17,612 bases of DNA from an uncultured Oscillospiraceae bacterium (GTDB taxonomy: Bacteria; Bacillota; Clostridia; Oscillospirales; Oscillospiraceae): contig CAKTXA010000039.1 of the NCBI GenBank assembly GCA_934631005.1, positions 1 to 17,612 on the forward strand, read 5' to 3'. This document shows, one piece after another, positions 7,570 to 13,416 of the stretch. Under the pieces are notes generated by a model. That model saw only the letters and a program-made list of their open reading frames with translations, made no database searches and was not told the DNA's origin. Numbering within the stretch: position 1 is the first letter of the stretch; every line of letters begins with the position of its first letter. A program made the position numbers and the translations under genes.

Positions 7570-8514
7570 TTATTTTTGCACTCTCCACGGGTTTTCCGGC
7601 AGCGGGTCGGTCGGGTCCCAGCCGCTTCTTGCGTCGTTCAGGTCGATCTGCGGGGCGGCAGGCAGCTGCGTGGGCAGCTCCAGATCGTCCACCAGCTCCA
7701 CGGGCGTGCCGATGGGGACATTGTCGTAGATCCACTTCGCCGCCTCCACCGTCAGGCGGATGCAGCCCATGGACGCGCGCGTGCCGAGGAGGTTATACTC
7801 ATCGGCCTCCAGATCGTCGGGGCTCGGCGTGTAATACGGCACGGAGTGGAACAGGATCTCCTGCGTGATGCGGGTGATGTACTGGCCGTAGACGTAATTC
7901 CAGTTCGTTTTTTCCGAGCCGTAGAGCGTGTGCCAGCGAATTTTTTCGCCTGCGTAGTACGTGCCGTAGGGCGTGGCGTAGCCGGTGGAGCAGAGGAACA
8001 CGTTTTGGACTAAGCTGTATGTACCGTCCTCCGCCTGCGCCCAGACGACCACGGTGTTCTGCTTGTGGCCGATGGAGATGCGGTAGGGCTGCGCCAGCGT
8101 TTTGAGCCGGGCATAGTGCGCGGCGTCGTAATTTTCAATCTCCAGCACGGCGTCATATGTCCACGTCTCCCCGCCGCTGGTCAGCTCCGCCGTGATCGTT
8201 GTGGAGGACGGCATCACTTCCGAAAAACAGACCGTGACGCGGCAGACGGCGTAGGCGCCCTTCTGCGCCAGCAGCATCTGCGGCTGCGAGATGGGCACGC
8301 CGTCGCGGTACCAGCGCAGCGTGCACAGCCGCGCCACGCCGTCCGGCAGGTCGGGGAAGCGCAGCACGGCGGACGCCGTGGGCTCCTGCGGCGAGACGGC
8401 GCGGACGGTGAGCGTCCCGGGCAGGGCGCTTTGCTGTGCGCTCCGCGCCCCGGCGGGCACGCACAGCGCCGTCAACAGAAGCAGTGCAGTCAGCATGGGA
8501 AGAATTCGTTTCAT
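7570..8514 (-). CDS. Secreted L,D-transpeptidase (YkuD domain)
   Basis: The 314-aa product is a cell-wall enzyme of the L,D-transpeptidase family, which forms or remodels 3-3 peptidoglycan cross-links or attaches proteins outside the membrane. A signal peptide is evident at residues 1-25 (MKRILPMLTALLLL, cleavage near AGA-RS). Residues 31-130 form a beta-rich, possibly Ig-like segment. The catalytic YkuD domain spans about 140-280, with H223 in LFHSVPYY and the signature RASMGCIRL (246-254) carrying C251 and R253. A short Pro-rich tail follows. The gene is monocistronic: it has its own promoter upstream, divergent from the zinc-ribbon gene, and a shared terminator downstream. Substrate specificity is unknown. 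Confidence 0.93.
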   Translation of the reverse strand: MKRILPMLTALLLLTALCVPAGARSAQQSALPGTLTVRAVSPQEPTASAVLRFPDLPDGVARLCTLRWYRDGVPISQPQMLLAQKGAYAVCRVTVCFSEVMPSSTTITAELTSGGETWTYDAVLEIENYDAAHYARLKTLAQPYRISIGHKQNTVVVWAQAEDGTYSLVQNVFLCSTGYATPYGTYYAGEKIRWHTLYGSEKTNWNYVYGQYITRITQEILFHSVPYYTPSPDDLEADEYNLLGTRASMGCIRLTVEAAKWIYDNVPIGTPVELVDDLELPTQLPAAPQIDLNDARSGWDPTDPLPENPWRVQK

Positions 8515-8548
8515 AGCTTCACCTGATTTAATACAGAATCCATTCTAT

Positions 8549-8578
8549 ATTATAGCGCACCACGGCGAAAAAAGGCAA
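8549..8578 (-). promoter_or_regulatory. Promoter of the L,D-transpeptidase gene
   Basis: On the minus strand TTGCCT (8578-8573) and TATAAT (8554-8549) are separated by 18 bp, about 35 bases before the start codon at 8514. The -10 is full consensus; the -35 is a partial match. Confidence 0.65.
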
Positions 8579-8582
8579 CAGT

Positions 8583-8611
8583 GGATTTTTGCCCCGTGGG
8601 TGTGCTATAAT
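8583..8611 (+). promoter_or_regulatory. Extended -10 promoter of the zinc-ribbon/truA operon
   Basis: TGTGCTATAAT at 8601-8611 is an extended -10 (TG-N-TATAAT). The matching -35 region (TGGATT at about 8582-8587) is weak, as is common with an extended -10. It lies 26 bases before the ATG at 8637 and back to back with the minus-strand promoter. The intervening stretch of about 70 bp is AT-rich compared with its surroundings. Confidence 0.65.
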
Positions 8612-8636
8612 GAAAGCAAAGAAAGGGGGCGGCGGG

Positions 8637-9032
8637 ATGTATCCCAAACGCAAGCCAAAATCGGATCGGGAACGCTTTCTGGAGGCGTTCACAAAAAAGG
8701 TCGGCGCCGCGCCGGATGTGTATGTGCGCCGCAAGCTTGCCGCCGGTGTGGACGAGGGCCAGCTGCGGCAGATGTATGATCTGCTGGCAGTGGAGATCGC
8801 GCGCCGCGCGCACTGCACGGCCATCCGCTACGCAGAGCTGAATACGGATGCACAGCGCTCGTCCGCGCGCATGATCCGCCGCGCATCCGAGGAAAAGATC
8901 CCGTGCTGCGCGCGCTGCGGCGCGCAGATGGTGCTGCGCACGGCGCAGAAGGGAGCGCGTAAGGGGCAGCGCTTCTGGGGCTGCTCCAACTACCCGGTGT
9001 GCCGGTTCACGATGGAGTACGGCGAAAAATGA
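8637..9032 (+). CDS. Small protein with topoisomerase-type C4 zinc ribbon
   Basis: The 131-aa product has a basic, helical N-terminal region (residues 1-85) of unknown function and a C-terminal zinc ribbon of the type found at the end of bacterial topoisomerase I. The ribbon is CARCGAQM followed after a basic stretch by FWGCSNYPVCRF, giving paired cysteines CxxC and CxxxxxC. A role in nucleic-acid binding is likely; no catalytic domain is visible. The start at 8637 is chosen over in-frame ATGs further upstream because it follows an AGGGGG and the -10 box overlaps the earlier ones. The stop overlaps the truA start by 4 bp (ATGA), so the two form an operon. Confidence 0.8.
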   Translation: MYPKRKPKSDRERFLEAFTKKVGAAPDVYVRRKLAAGVDEGQLRQMYDLLAVEIARRAHCTAIRYAELNTDAQRSSARMIRRASEEKIPCCARCGAQMVLRTAQKGARKGQRFWGCSNYPVCRFTMEYGEK

Positions 9033-9766
9033 AGCAGAATTACAAGCTGACCGTCGCCTACGACGGCTCGCGCTATTACGGCTGGGAGCACCAGCCGGAC
9101 AAGCCCACCATTCAGGGCAAGCTCGAGGACGTGCTCTCGCGCATGACGGACGCGCCGGTCGATGTGATCGGCGCGGGGCGGACGGACGCGGGCGTGCACG
9201 CAAAGGCGATGACGGCAAGCGCCGTGCTGGACACCGAGCTTTCGCCGGAGGCCATCCGCGACTATATGAACCGCTATCTGCCGGACGATATTTGCGTGCG
9301 CGAGGTGCGCGCCGCGTCTGAGCGCTTCCACGCCCGCTACAAGGCGGTGGGAAAGACGTACTGCTATACCTGCTATGTCGGCGCGCTCAAGCCGGTATTT
9401 GACCGCAAATACGTCCTGACGCTGGACGGCGTGCCGGACGTGGCCGCCATGCAGCGCGCCGCGGCGCTGCTCGTGGGCGAGCACGATTTTAAGAGCTTCT
9501 GCGGCAATCCGAAAATGAAAAAATCCACCGTCCGGCTGGTGGATTCCATCGAGATCGTGCAGAAGCGCGACTATCTGTACCTGAATTTTCACGGCACGGG
9601 CTTTTTGCAGAACATGGTGCGCATTCTGGTGGGCACGCTGCTGGAGGTCGGCTTCGGCAAACGCCCCGCGGAGCAGATGCCCGCGATCCTGGAGTCCCGC
9701 GACCGCACCCAGGCCGGCTACACCGTCCCTCCACAGGGGTTGTGCCTGGTGAAGGTGGATTATTGA
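9029..9766 (+). CDS. truA: tRNA pseudouridine(38-40) synthase TruA
   Basis: The 245-aa product is TruA, which isomerises uridines 38-40 in the anticodon stem-loop of many tRNAs. The N-terminal YDGSRYYGWEHQP motif (11-23) and the catalytic GAGRTDAGVHA motif (48-58, nucleophile D53) are intact. Later TruA signatures are also seen: RFHARYKAVGKTY (around 101-113), HDFKSFCG, and the C-terminal FLQNMVRILVGTLLEVG segment. Length and domain order are normal. The start at 9029 overlaps the stop of the zinc-ribbon gene. No clear terminator follows; transcription would run into the repeat-rich gap at 9767-10152. Confidence 0.95.
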   Translation: MKQNYKLTVAYDGSRYYGWEHQPDKPTIQGKLEDVLSRMTDAPVDVIGAGRTDAGVHAKAMTASAVLDTELSPEAIRDYMNRYLPDDICVREVRAASERFHARYKAVGKTYCYTCYVGALKPVFDRKYVLTLDGVPDVAAMQRAAALLVGEHDFKSFCGNPKMKKSTVRLVDSIEIVQKRDYLYLNFHGTGFLQNMVRILVGTLLEVGFGKRPAEQMPAILESRDRTQAGYTVPPQGLCLVKVDY

Positions 9767-9814
9767 GTGATAGCCCGCTTCGTCGTAATGTAGGGGCGGG
9801 CGATTTGAAGTAAA

Positions 9815-9835
9815 AGTGAATAGTGAAGAGTGAAT
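9815..9835 (+). repeat. Triplet of 7-bp direct repeats
   Basis: Three adjacent heptads read AGTGAAT, AGTGAAG and AGTGAAT, in the 100 bp between truA and the palindromic element. The stretch is AT-rich relative to the flanks and has no coding potential. No function can be assigned. Confidence 0.75.
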
Positions 9836-9882
9836 AAGTAGGCATGAGATTGCCGTATCCCCGATGCAGCGGCGAAACGTAG

Positions 9883-10107
9883 GCACCCCTTGGCTTCCCC
9901 TGGGGGAAGCTGTCTGCGGAGCGCCAGCGGAGCAGACTGATGAGGGCCGGGGAGCAGTTGCGTTTTGGAATAACTGCAAAGCTATCTGCAAGTGCTCCCC
10001 AGCCCTCATCCGCCCCCTTCGGGGGCACCTGTCCCTACCCTCTTTGTCCCTTCGGGACATTTCCCCCTGATAGGGGGAATCGGCCCCCAGGGGAAGGTAT
10101 GGGGTGC
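9883..10107. repeat. Structured intergenic repeat element with terminal inverted repeats
   Basis: This fills most of the 386-bp gap between truA and trmO. The ends (9883-9905 and 10085-10107) are inverted repeats of 23 bp with 20 matches (GCACCCC....CTTCCCCTGGGG). Weaker symmetry extends about 17 bp further out on both sides. Inside is a second inverted pair, 9939-9956 with 9993-10010 (17 of 18 matches), plus small hairpins: GCCCCCTTCGGGGGC at 10012-10026, GTCCCTTCGGGAC near 10047-10059, and TTCCCCCTGATAGGGGGAA near 10061-10079. No transposase or credible reading frame is present. The layout fits a non-autonomous mobile palindromic element or a structured RNA. No clear target-site duplication was found. 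Confidence 0.7.
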
Positions 10108-10152
10108 GCACCGTCCCGCGATGCGTACAAATCCACAGCTGCTTTTTGACCC

Positions 10153-10824
10153 TCAAAGCCTCACGACCTCGCAAACCGTCAATATTCTCCCGTCAATATG
10201 GAACCGGACATCGAAGCCGGCGAAGTTGAAGCCGTAGCGGCGGGCGGGGTCGTGCTGGTAGCCGGGGATGGGGCCGCAGGCGAGGGCCTGCCGCAGGCCG
10301 GCGCGCTTTTCGGGCGGGATCATCTCCTCCAGCTCCGGCGGGAAGACGACCGTGAGCGGCTCGGCGTCGCGCTTGCCGTCAAAGGCGTCCACGGCGTCGG
10401 GGTGACTGTCGGCGTAGGGAAGATAGGGCTTAATGTCGTAGATGGGCGTGCCATCCACCAGGTCCGCGCCCGCCACGCGCAGCACGGGGCCATTTTTGGC
10501 CGCCCAGTCGATGCCGAGCAGGCGCACGCTGGACAGGCCGATGGGATTCGGCCGGAACGGCGAGCGCGTGGCAAACACGCCCACGCGCGTTTTGCCGCCG
10601 AGCTTGGGTGGCAGCACCGTGGCCGACCATCCATCGCGCAGCGCGCGGTCAAACTGCCACAGCAGCCAGATATGCGAGAAGCCGTCCAGCCCGCGCAGCG
10701 CGTCGGGATTGCGGTACGACGGCTCAAAGACGACGCTGGACTCCAGCTCGCTTGCCAGGCCGCTCTGGCGCGGTACGCCGAATTTGGTGGCGAAGTCCGA
10801 ATGGATGCGGGCGATGATCTTCAT
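10153..10824 (-). CDS. trmO: tRNA (N6-threonylcarbamoyladenosine37-N6)-methyltransferase TrmO
   Basis: The 223-aa product belongs to the TrmO (TsaA/YaeB) family, which uses S-adenosylmethionine to methylate t6A37 of certain tRNAs. The family signature is clear: GVFATRSPFRPNPIGLSSVR (81-100), preceded by GFSHIWLLWQFD, and followed by DLVDGTPIYDIKPYLPYADS. A C-terminal extension (about 150-223) with GPIPGYQHDPARRYG resembles the family's second domain. The start at 10824 is chosen over one 19 codons upstream because AGGAG lies 9 bases before it and similarity begins at MKIIARIHS. The gene is single, minus strand, and its 3' end faces the repeat element. It is the second tRNA-modification gene here after truA, on the opposite strand. 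Confidence 0.93.
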   Translation of the reverse strand: MKIIARIHSDFATKFGVPRQSGLASELESSVVFEPSYRNPDALRGLDGFSHIWLLWQFDRALRDGWSATVLPPKLGGKTRVGVFATRSPFRPNPIGLSSVRLLGIDWAAKNGPVLRVAGADLVDGTPIYDIKPYLPYADSHPDAVDAFDGKRDAEPLTVVFPPELEEMIPPEKRAGLRQALACGPIPGYQHDPARRYGFNFAGFDVRFHIDGRILTVCEVVRL

Positions 10825-10889
10825 GGCAGACGCTCCTGTTACATAGTAGCAATATCTTACCACACCGGCGGAAAAATGCAAATTTCGTT

Positions 10890-10917
10890 TTGCGTTTTGC
10901 GCAAAAAAGATTACAAT
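10890..10917 (+). promoter_or_regulatory. Promoter of the GreA-family gene
   Basis: TTGCGT (10890-10895) and TACAAT (10912-10917) are separated by 16 bp, about 35 bases before the ATG at 10953. This AT-rich stretch also lies upstream of trmO on the other strand. Confidence 0.55.
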
Positions 10918-10952
10918 ATTCGTAGATTACGCAAGAGAGAAGGCAATGCATT

Positions 10953-11456
10953 ATGCACGACGAACTGACGGCGGTCGACATCCGGAAAATGCAGGAGGAG
11001 CTGGACTACCGCCGCATCACGCTGCGGCCGCAGCTCATTGAGGACGTCAAGACCGCGCGGGAATTCGGCGATCTGAGCGAGAATTTTGAGTATAAATCCG
11101 CCAAGCGCGAAAAAAACCGCAATGACAGCCGCATCCGCTACCTCGAGCGGATGATCAAAACGGCGAACGTCATTGAGGTCAGCAGCAAGGCCGACGAGGC
11201 GGGGCTGTTTGACCGCGTGGAAATTTATATCGAGGAGGACGACGAGACGCAGACCATCCAGCTCGTGACCATGCTGCGCCAGAACGCGCTGGAGGGGCGC
11301 ATCAGCAAGGAGTCGCCCGTCGGCCGGGCCGTGCTCGGCCACCGCGTGGGCGACCGCGTGGAGGTCGAGACCGACAGCGGCTATCGCTACTTCATCCAGA
11401 TCCGCAGGATCGAAAAGGGCACGGACGACGCGTCGTTACCAATCAGCAGCTACTAA
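10953..11456 (+). CDS. greA: Transcription elongation factor, GreA/GreB family
   Basis: The 167-aa product is a transcript-cleavage factor that rescues backtracked RNA polymerase through its secondary channel. The N-terminal coiled coil (about 1-75) carries the tip motif FGDLSENFEYKSAKREK (38-54), whose acidic residues D40 and E43 match the catalytic tip of GreA. The C-terminal FKBP-like domain follows, with ESPVGRAVLGHRVGDRVEVE typical of the family. GAGAGAAGG lies 9 bases before the start. The last residues (DDASLPISSY) are slightly longer than in classical GreA. The TAA stop coincides with the left boundary of a palindromic insertion element (see 11454-11620). It may be a paralogue of the main GreA; the symbol is therefore family level. 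Confidence 0.88.
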   Translation: MHDELTAVDIRKMQEELDYRRITLRPQLIEDVKTAREFGDLSENFEYKSAKREKNRNDSRIRYLERMIKTANVIEVSSKADEAGLFDRVEIYIEEDDETQTIQLVTMLRQNALEGRISKESPVGRAVLGHRVGDRVEVETDSGYRYFIQIRRIEKGTDDASLPISSY

Positions 11457-11620
11457 GGCATCACCGCACAATTGCGTCGGCGCGCTTCGGCGGATCTTTT
11501 CCGCCAATGCCGCGGTTTGAAAAACGCGAAATACACAAAGTATTCCTGCGTTTTCCAAACCTTGCCTTGGCGAAAAATCTCTCGCCGAATCTGCTTGCCG
11601 AATTGTGCGGTGATGCCTTA
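11454..11620. mobile_element. MITE-like palindromic element flanked by TA
   Basis: A 163-bp non-coding element (11456-11618) is flanked by TA on each side (11454-11455 and 11619-11620), as expected from a TA-target transposon such as the IS630/Tc1-mariner group. Its ends form a perfect inverted repeat: TAAGGCATCACCGCACAATT at 11454-11473 matches the complement of 11601-11620. Symmetry continues imperfectly through the whole element to the centre near 11537 (AATAC/GTATT around ACAAA), so its RNA would fold into one long hairpin. It carries no open frame of note. Removing one TA plus the element restores a TAA stop for greA immediately followed by the terminator hairpin. Confidence 0.85.
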
Positions 11621-11660
11621 AAAACCCGCGGCAGCTTCAAGCGAGCTGCCGCGGGTTTTT
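11620..11660. terminator. Bidirectional terminator shared by greA and DUF1294 gene
   Basis: A perfect 17-bp inverted repeat (11620-11636 and 11644-11660) with a 7-base loop carries A5 on the left and T5 on the right. The minus-strand stop codon of the DUF1294 gene (11659-11661) overlaps its T tract. Confidence 0.92.
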
Positions 11661-11910
11661 ATCGGTAAAAATACAAAACAAGCCCGATCTGCAGCGCCAG
11701 CAGCAGGGGAACGGTGATGTAGAATTTCGGCTTGCGCGTTTTATGGCGCGCCAGCGCCATGCCGACAAGCGTTCCCGCCGCGCCGCCGAGCGCGGCCAGC
11801 GCGAGCAGCACGGCCTCGGGGATGCGGCGGCGATGCCGGACGGCAAAATATTTATCCGCACACATAAATCCGAACGCGAGCGCATTGATTAGAAGCAGGT
11901 AGACAGGCAT
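11659..11910 (-). CDS. DUF1294 small membrane protein
   Basis: The 83-aa product matches the DUF1294 family of small integral membrane proteins of unknown function. Two to three hydrophobic segments are visible (about 2-16, 33-52 and 65-80). Family hallmarks are the early DKYFAVRHRRRIPE segment, GGAAGTLVGM, and the conserved RHKTRKPKF before the last membrane segment. The start at 11910 is preferred because AAAGGA lies about 9 bases upstream and family members begin MxxYLLxIN. A longer in-frame version would run into the divergent lipoprotein gene. The two divergent start codons are only 28 bp apart. Confidence 0.85.
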   Translation of the reverse strand: MPVYLLLINALAFGFMCADKYFAVRHRRRIPEAVLLALAALGGAAGTLVGMALARHKTRKPKFYITVPLLLALQIGLVLYFYR

Positions 11911-11938
11911 GACAACATTCCTTTCGGGAGGGTTTACG

Positions 11939-12466
11939 ATGAAAAAAGCGGTGTTTTTGACGTGTGCGCTGGCGCTGCTGCTGAGCGGCTGCGCGGCGGC
12001 GGAGCCTGCGTGGGAGACGGTGGACGACACCATCGTTCTGGACGCCGGGAGCTATCTGGACAGCGCCTACACGATGCTCTTCGACGTTCCCGCGGACGCG
12101 CGGGAGGATGCGCTGGCCGCGGCGGCGGGGCGGACGGTGTATACGAACGCGGCGGGGGACTATGAGATCGTGGGGCAGACGCTGCTCTGCGCCGACGCGG
12201 ACGCCGCGGTGCGCCGCCTGAGCGGCTTTTCGCCGGAGGAGCTGGACGTGATCGAGACCACGCGCTTCGGCCTGCCGGAGTACCGCTTTGCGTGGTACAC
12301 GAGCGGCGACGAGGGCGGCAGTCTCTGCCGCGCGGACGTGCTGCTGGACGGGACATACTGCTACGCGCTGACGTTCTCCGCCCGCGAGTCCTGCGGCAAC
12401 ACCTATGATAGCACAGCCCAGCGGGTTTTTGCCACTCTTTCTCTGTTTGAGGACGAAGGATTTTAG
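11939..12466 (+). CDS. Predicted lipoprotein of unknown function
   Basis: The 175-aa product has a lipoprotein signal peptide: MKK start, hydrophobic core and the lipobox LLSGC with the lipidated cysteine at C18. The mature part (19-175) is acidic and shows no motif I recognise. It contains repeated Asp/Ala/Glu-rich stretches and ends FATLSLFEDEGF. The pattern resembles small DUF-type lipoproteins that measure or bind something at the cell surface, but no function should be assigned. The start at 11939 is chosen because GGGAGGG ends 6 bases upstream and the signal peptide begins there. The gene ends 26 bp before the tRNA promoter, with no obvious terminator of its own. Confidence 0.75.
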   Translation: MKKAVFLTCALALLLSGCAAAEPAWETVDDTIVLDAGSYLDSAYTMLFDVPADAREDALAAAAGRTVYTNAAGDYEIVGQTLLCADADAAVRRLSGFSPEELDVIETTRFGLPEYRFAWYTSGDEGGSLCRADVLLDGTYCYALTFSARESCGNTYDSTAQRVFATLSLFEDEGF

Positions 12467-12492
12467 AAGCGTACAAACATAGCAGAAATTGC

Positions 12493-12521
12493 TTGACAAA
12501 TGCGGCACGGATTGCTATAAT
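12493..12521 (+). promoter_or_regulatory. Full-consensus promoter of tRNA-Ala
   Basis: TTGACA (12493-12498), a 17-bp spacer and TATAAT (12516-12521), with a TG extension at 12513-12514, match the vegetative sigma consensus at every position. The expected start is near 12528, seven bases before the tRNA. Confidence 0.92.
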
Positions 12522-12534
12522 AACTCCTGCATTT

Positions 12535-12610
12535 GGGCCTGTAGCTCAGCTGGGAGAGCGTTCGGTTCGCATCCGAGAGGTCGAGAGTTCGAGTCTCTTC
12601 AGGTCCACCA
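12535..12610 (+). tRNA. tRNA-Ala (anticodon CGC)
   Basis: The 76-nt cloverleaf folds by eye: acceptor GGGCCTG with CAGGTCC, D arm GCTC/GAGC, anticodon stem TTCGG/CCGAG with loop TTCGCAT (anticodon CGC, codon GCG), and T arm GAGAG/CTCTT with loop TTCGAGT. The G3:U70 pair is the alanine identity element, agreeing with the anticodon. CCA is encoded at 12608-12610. Confidence 0.95.
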
Positions 12611-12649
12611 AATAAAACACCCGCTCCAACAGGAGCGGGTGTTTTATTT
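12610..12649. terminator. Terminator after tRNA-Ala (and flavodoxin gene)
   Basis: A perfect 18-bp inverted repeat (12610-12627 and 12632-12649) with loop AACA begins at the last A of the tRNA CCA. It has AAATAAAA on the left and TTTTATTT on the right, so it can serve the tRNA on + and the flavodoxin operon on -. Confidence 0.9.
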
Positions 12650-12677
12650 GGCCCCATTGGATCATTTCACGGCGGGA

Positions 12678-13391
12678 TTACAGGCCCAGGTCTGCGGCCC
12701 AGTCGCGGACGGTGTCTGCCGCCGCGTCGGAGGAGAAGCGCTGGCCCGTGAGCCATGTGCCGCCGTTTGCCATCTCGGCCAGCAGCTCGCCGCTTTGACC
12801 AAGCCCGGAGGACGCGGACGTGCAGAACGGGATGACAGTCTTGCCGGTAAAATCGTTGTTCTTCACAAAATTGTTGACCGGCCACGCGGCGATGCCCCAC
12901 CAGATCGGGTAGCCGATGAACACGGTATCGTATTCGTCCCAGTTGTCAGGCGTGGTCTCGGTCAGGGCAATGTCGCGCAGCGATTCGTCATCATGCTCGC
13001 GGTTGACGCGGCTGTCCGCCGCGCGCCAGTCCAGATCGTCCGCTGTATACGGCTCCTGCGGTACAAGCTCCAGCGCGTCCGCGATATAGCCCGCGACGGC
13101 GGCGGTGCTGCCGGTGGCGGAGAAATAGACGACAAGTGTCTTGCCGCCCTCGGCAGGCGTTTCCTCCGGCTGCTCGTCAGCCGGTTTGATGGGCTCGGGC
13201 TCTTCGGGCTGCACAGGCGTTTCAAGGGCTGCCGTGTCCGCGCTGGGTTCAGTATCCTGCGCGGGCGTTTCCGGCTGCTGTGTGGTCTGCGCGGGCGCAG
13301 CTGCCTGCGTCTGACGGCTGGCGCACGCGGTCATAGAAAAGAGCGTCAATGCGGCAAGGAGCGCCGCCAAGATCCGTTTGCTGGTTTTCAT
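12678..13391 (-). CDS. Flavodoxin-domain lipoprotein (extracytoplasmic)
   Basis: The 237-aa product has a signal peptide with a lipobox-like SMTAC (C23), a low-complexity Pro/Glu/Thr/Ala linker (24-83), then a flavodoxin fold. The FMN phosphate loop is YFSATGST (89-96) and the ring-binding loop includes GYPIWWG (160-166). It therefore probably tethers an FMN electron carrier or NAD(P)H-type oxidoreductase to the outer face of the membrane. It is the third gene of the ADH-SDR operon, 25 bp after the SDR stop, with GAGGT before the ATG. Flavodoxin-like genes are often seen with MerR-regulated aldehyde-response genes, but the partner and substrate here are unknown. Confidence 0.85.
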   Translation of the reverse strand: MKTSKRILAALLAALTLFSMTACASRQTQAAAPAQTTQQPETPAQDTEPSADTAALETPVQPEEPEPIKPADEQPEETPAEGGKTLVVYFSATGSTAAVAGYIADALELVPQEPYTADDLDWRAADSRVNREHDDESLRDIALTETTPDNWDEYDTVFIGYPIWWGIAAWPVNNFVKNNDFTGKTVIPFCTSASSGLGQSGELLAEMANGGTWLTGQRFSSDAAADTVRDWAADLGL

Positions 13392-13416
13392 CGTAAATTA
13401 CCTCGATCCATAGTTA

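Noticed and set aside
9883..10107. CRISPR array or riboswitch in the truA-trmO gap
   Set aside because: There are inverted but no regularly spaced direct repeats, so it is not CRISPR. It lies downstream of both flanking genes, so a riboswitch position is unlikely.
12463..12657. Minus-strand frame covering the tRNA with a translated ETRTLDLSDANRTLSQLSYRP segment
   Set aside because: This is the well-known spurious product of reading a tRNA gene in antisense; the cloverleaf, promoter and terminator explain the interval.
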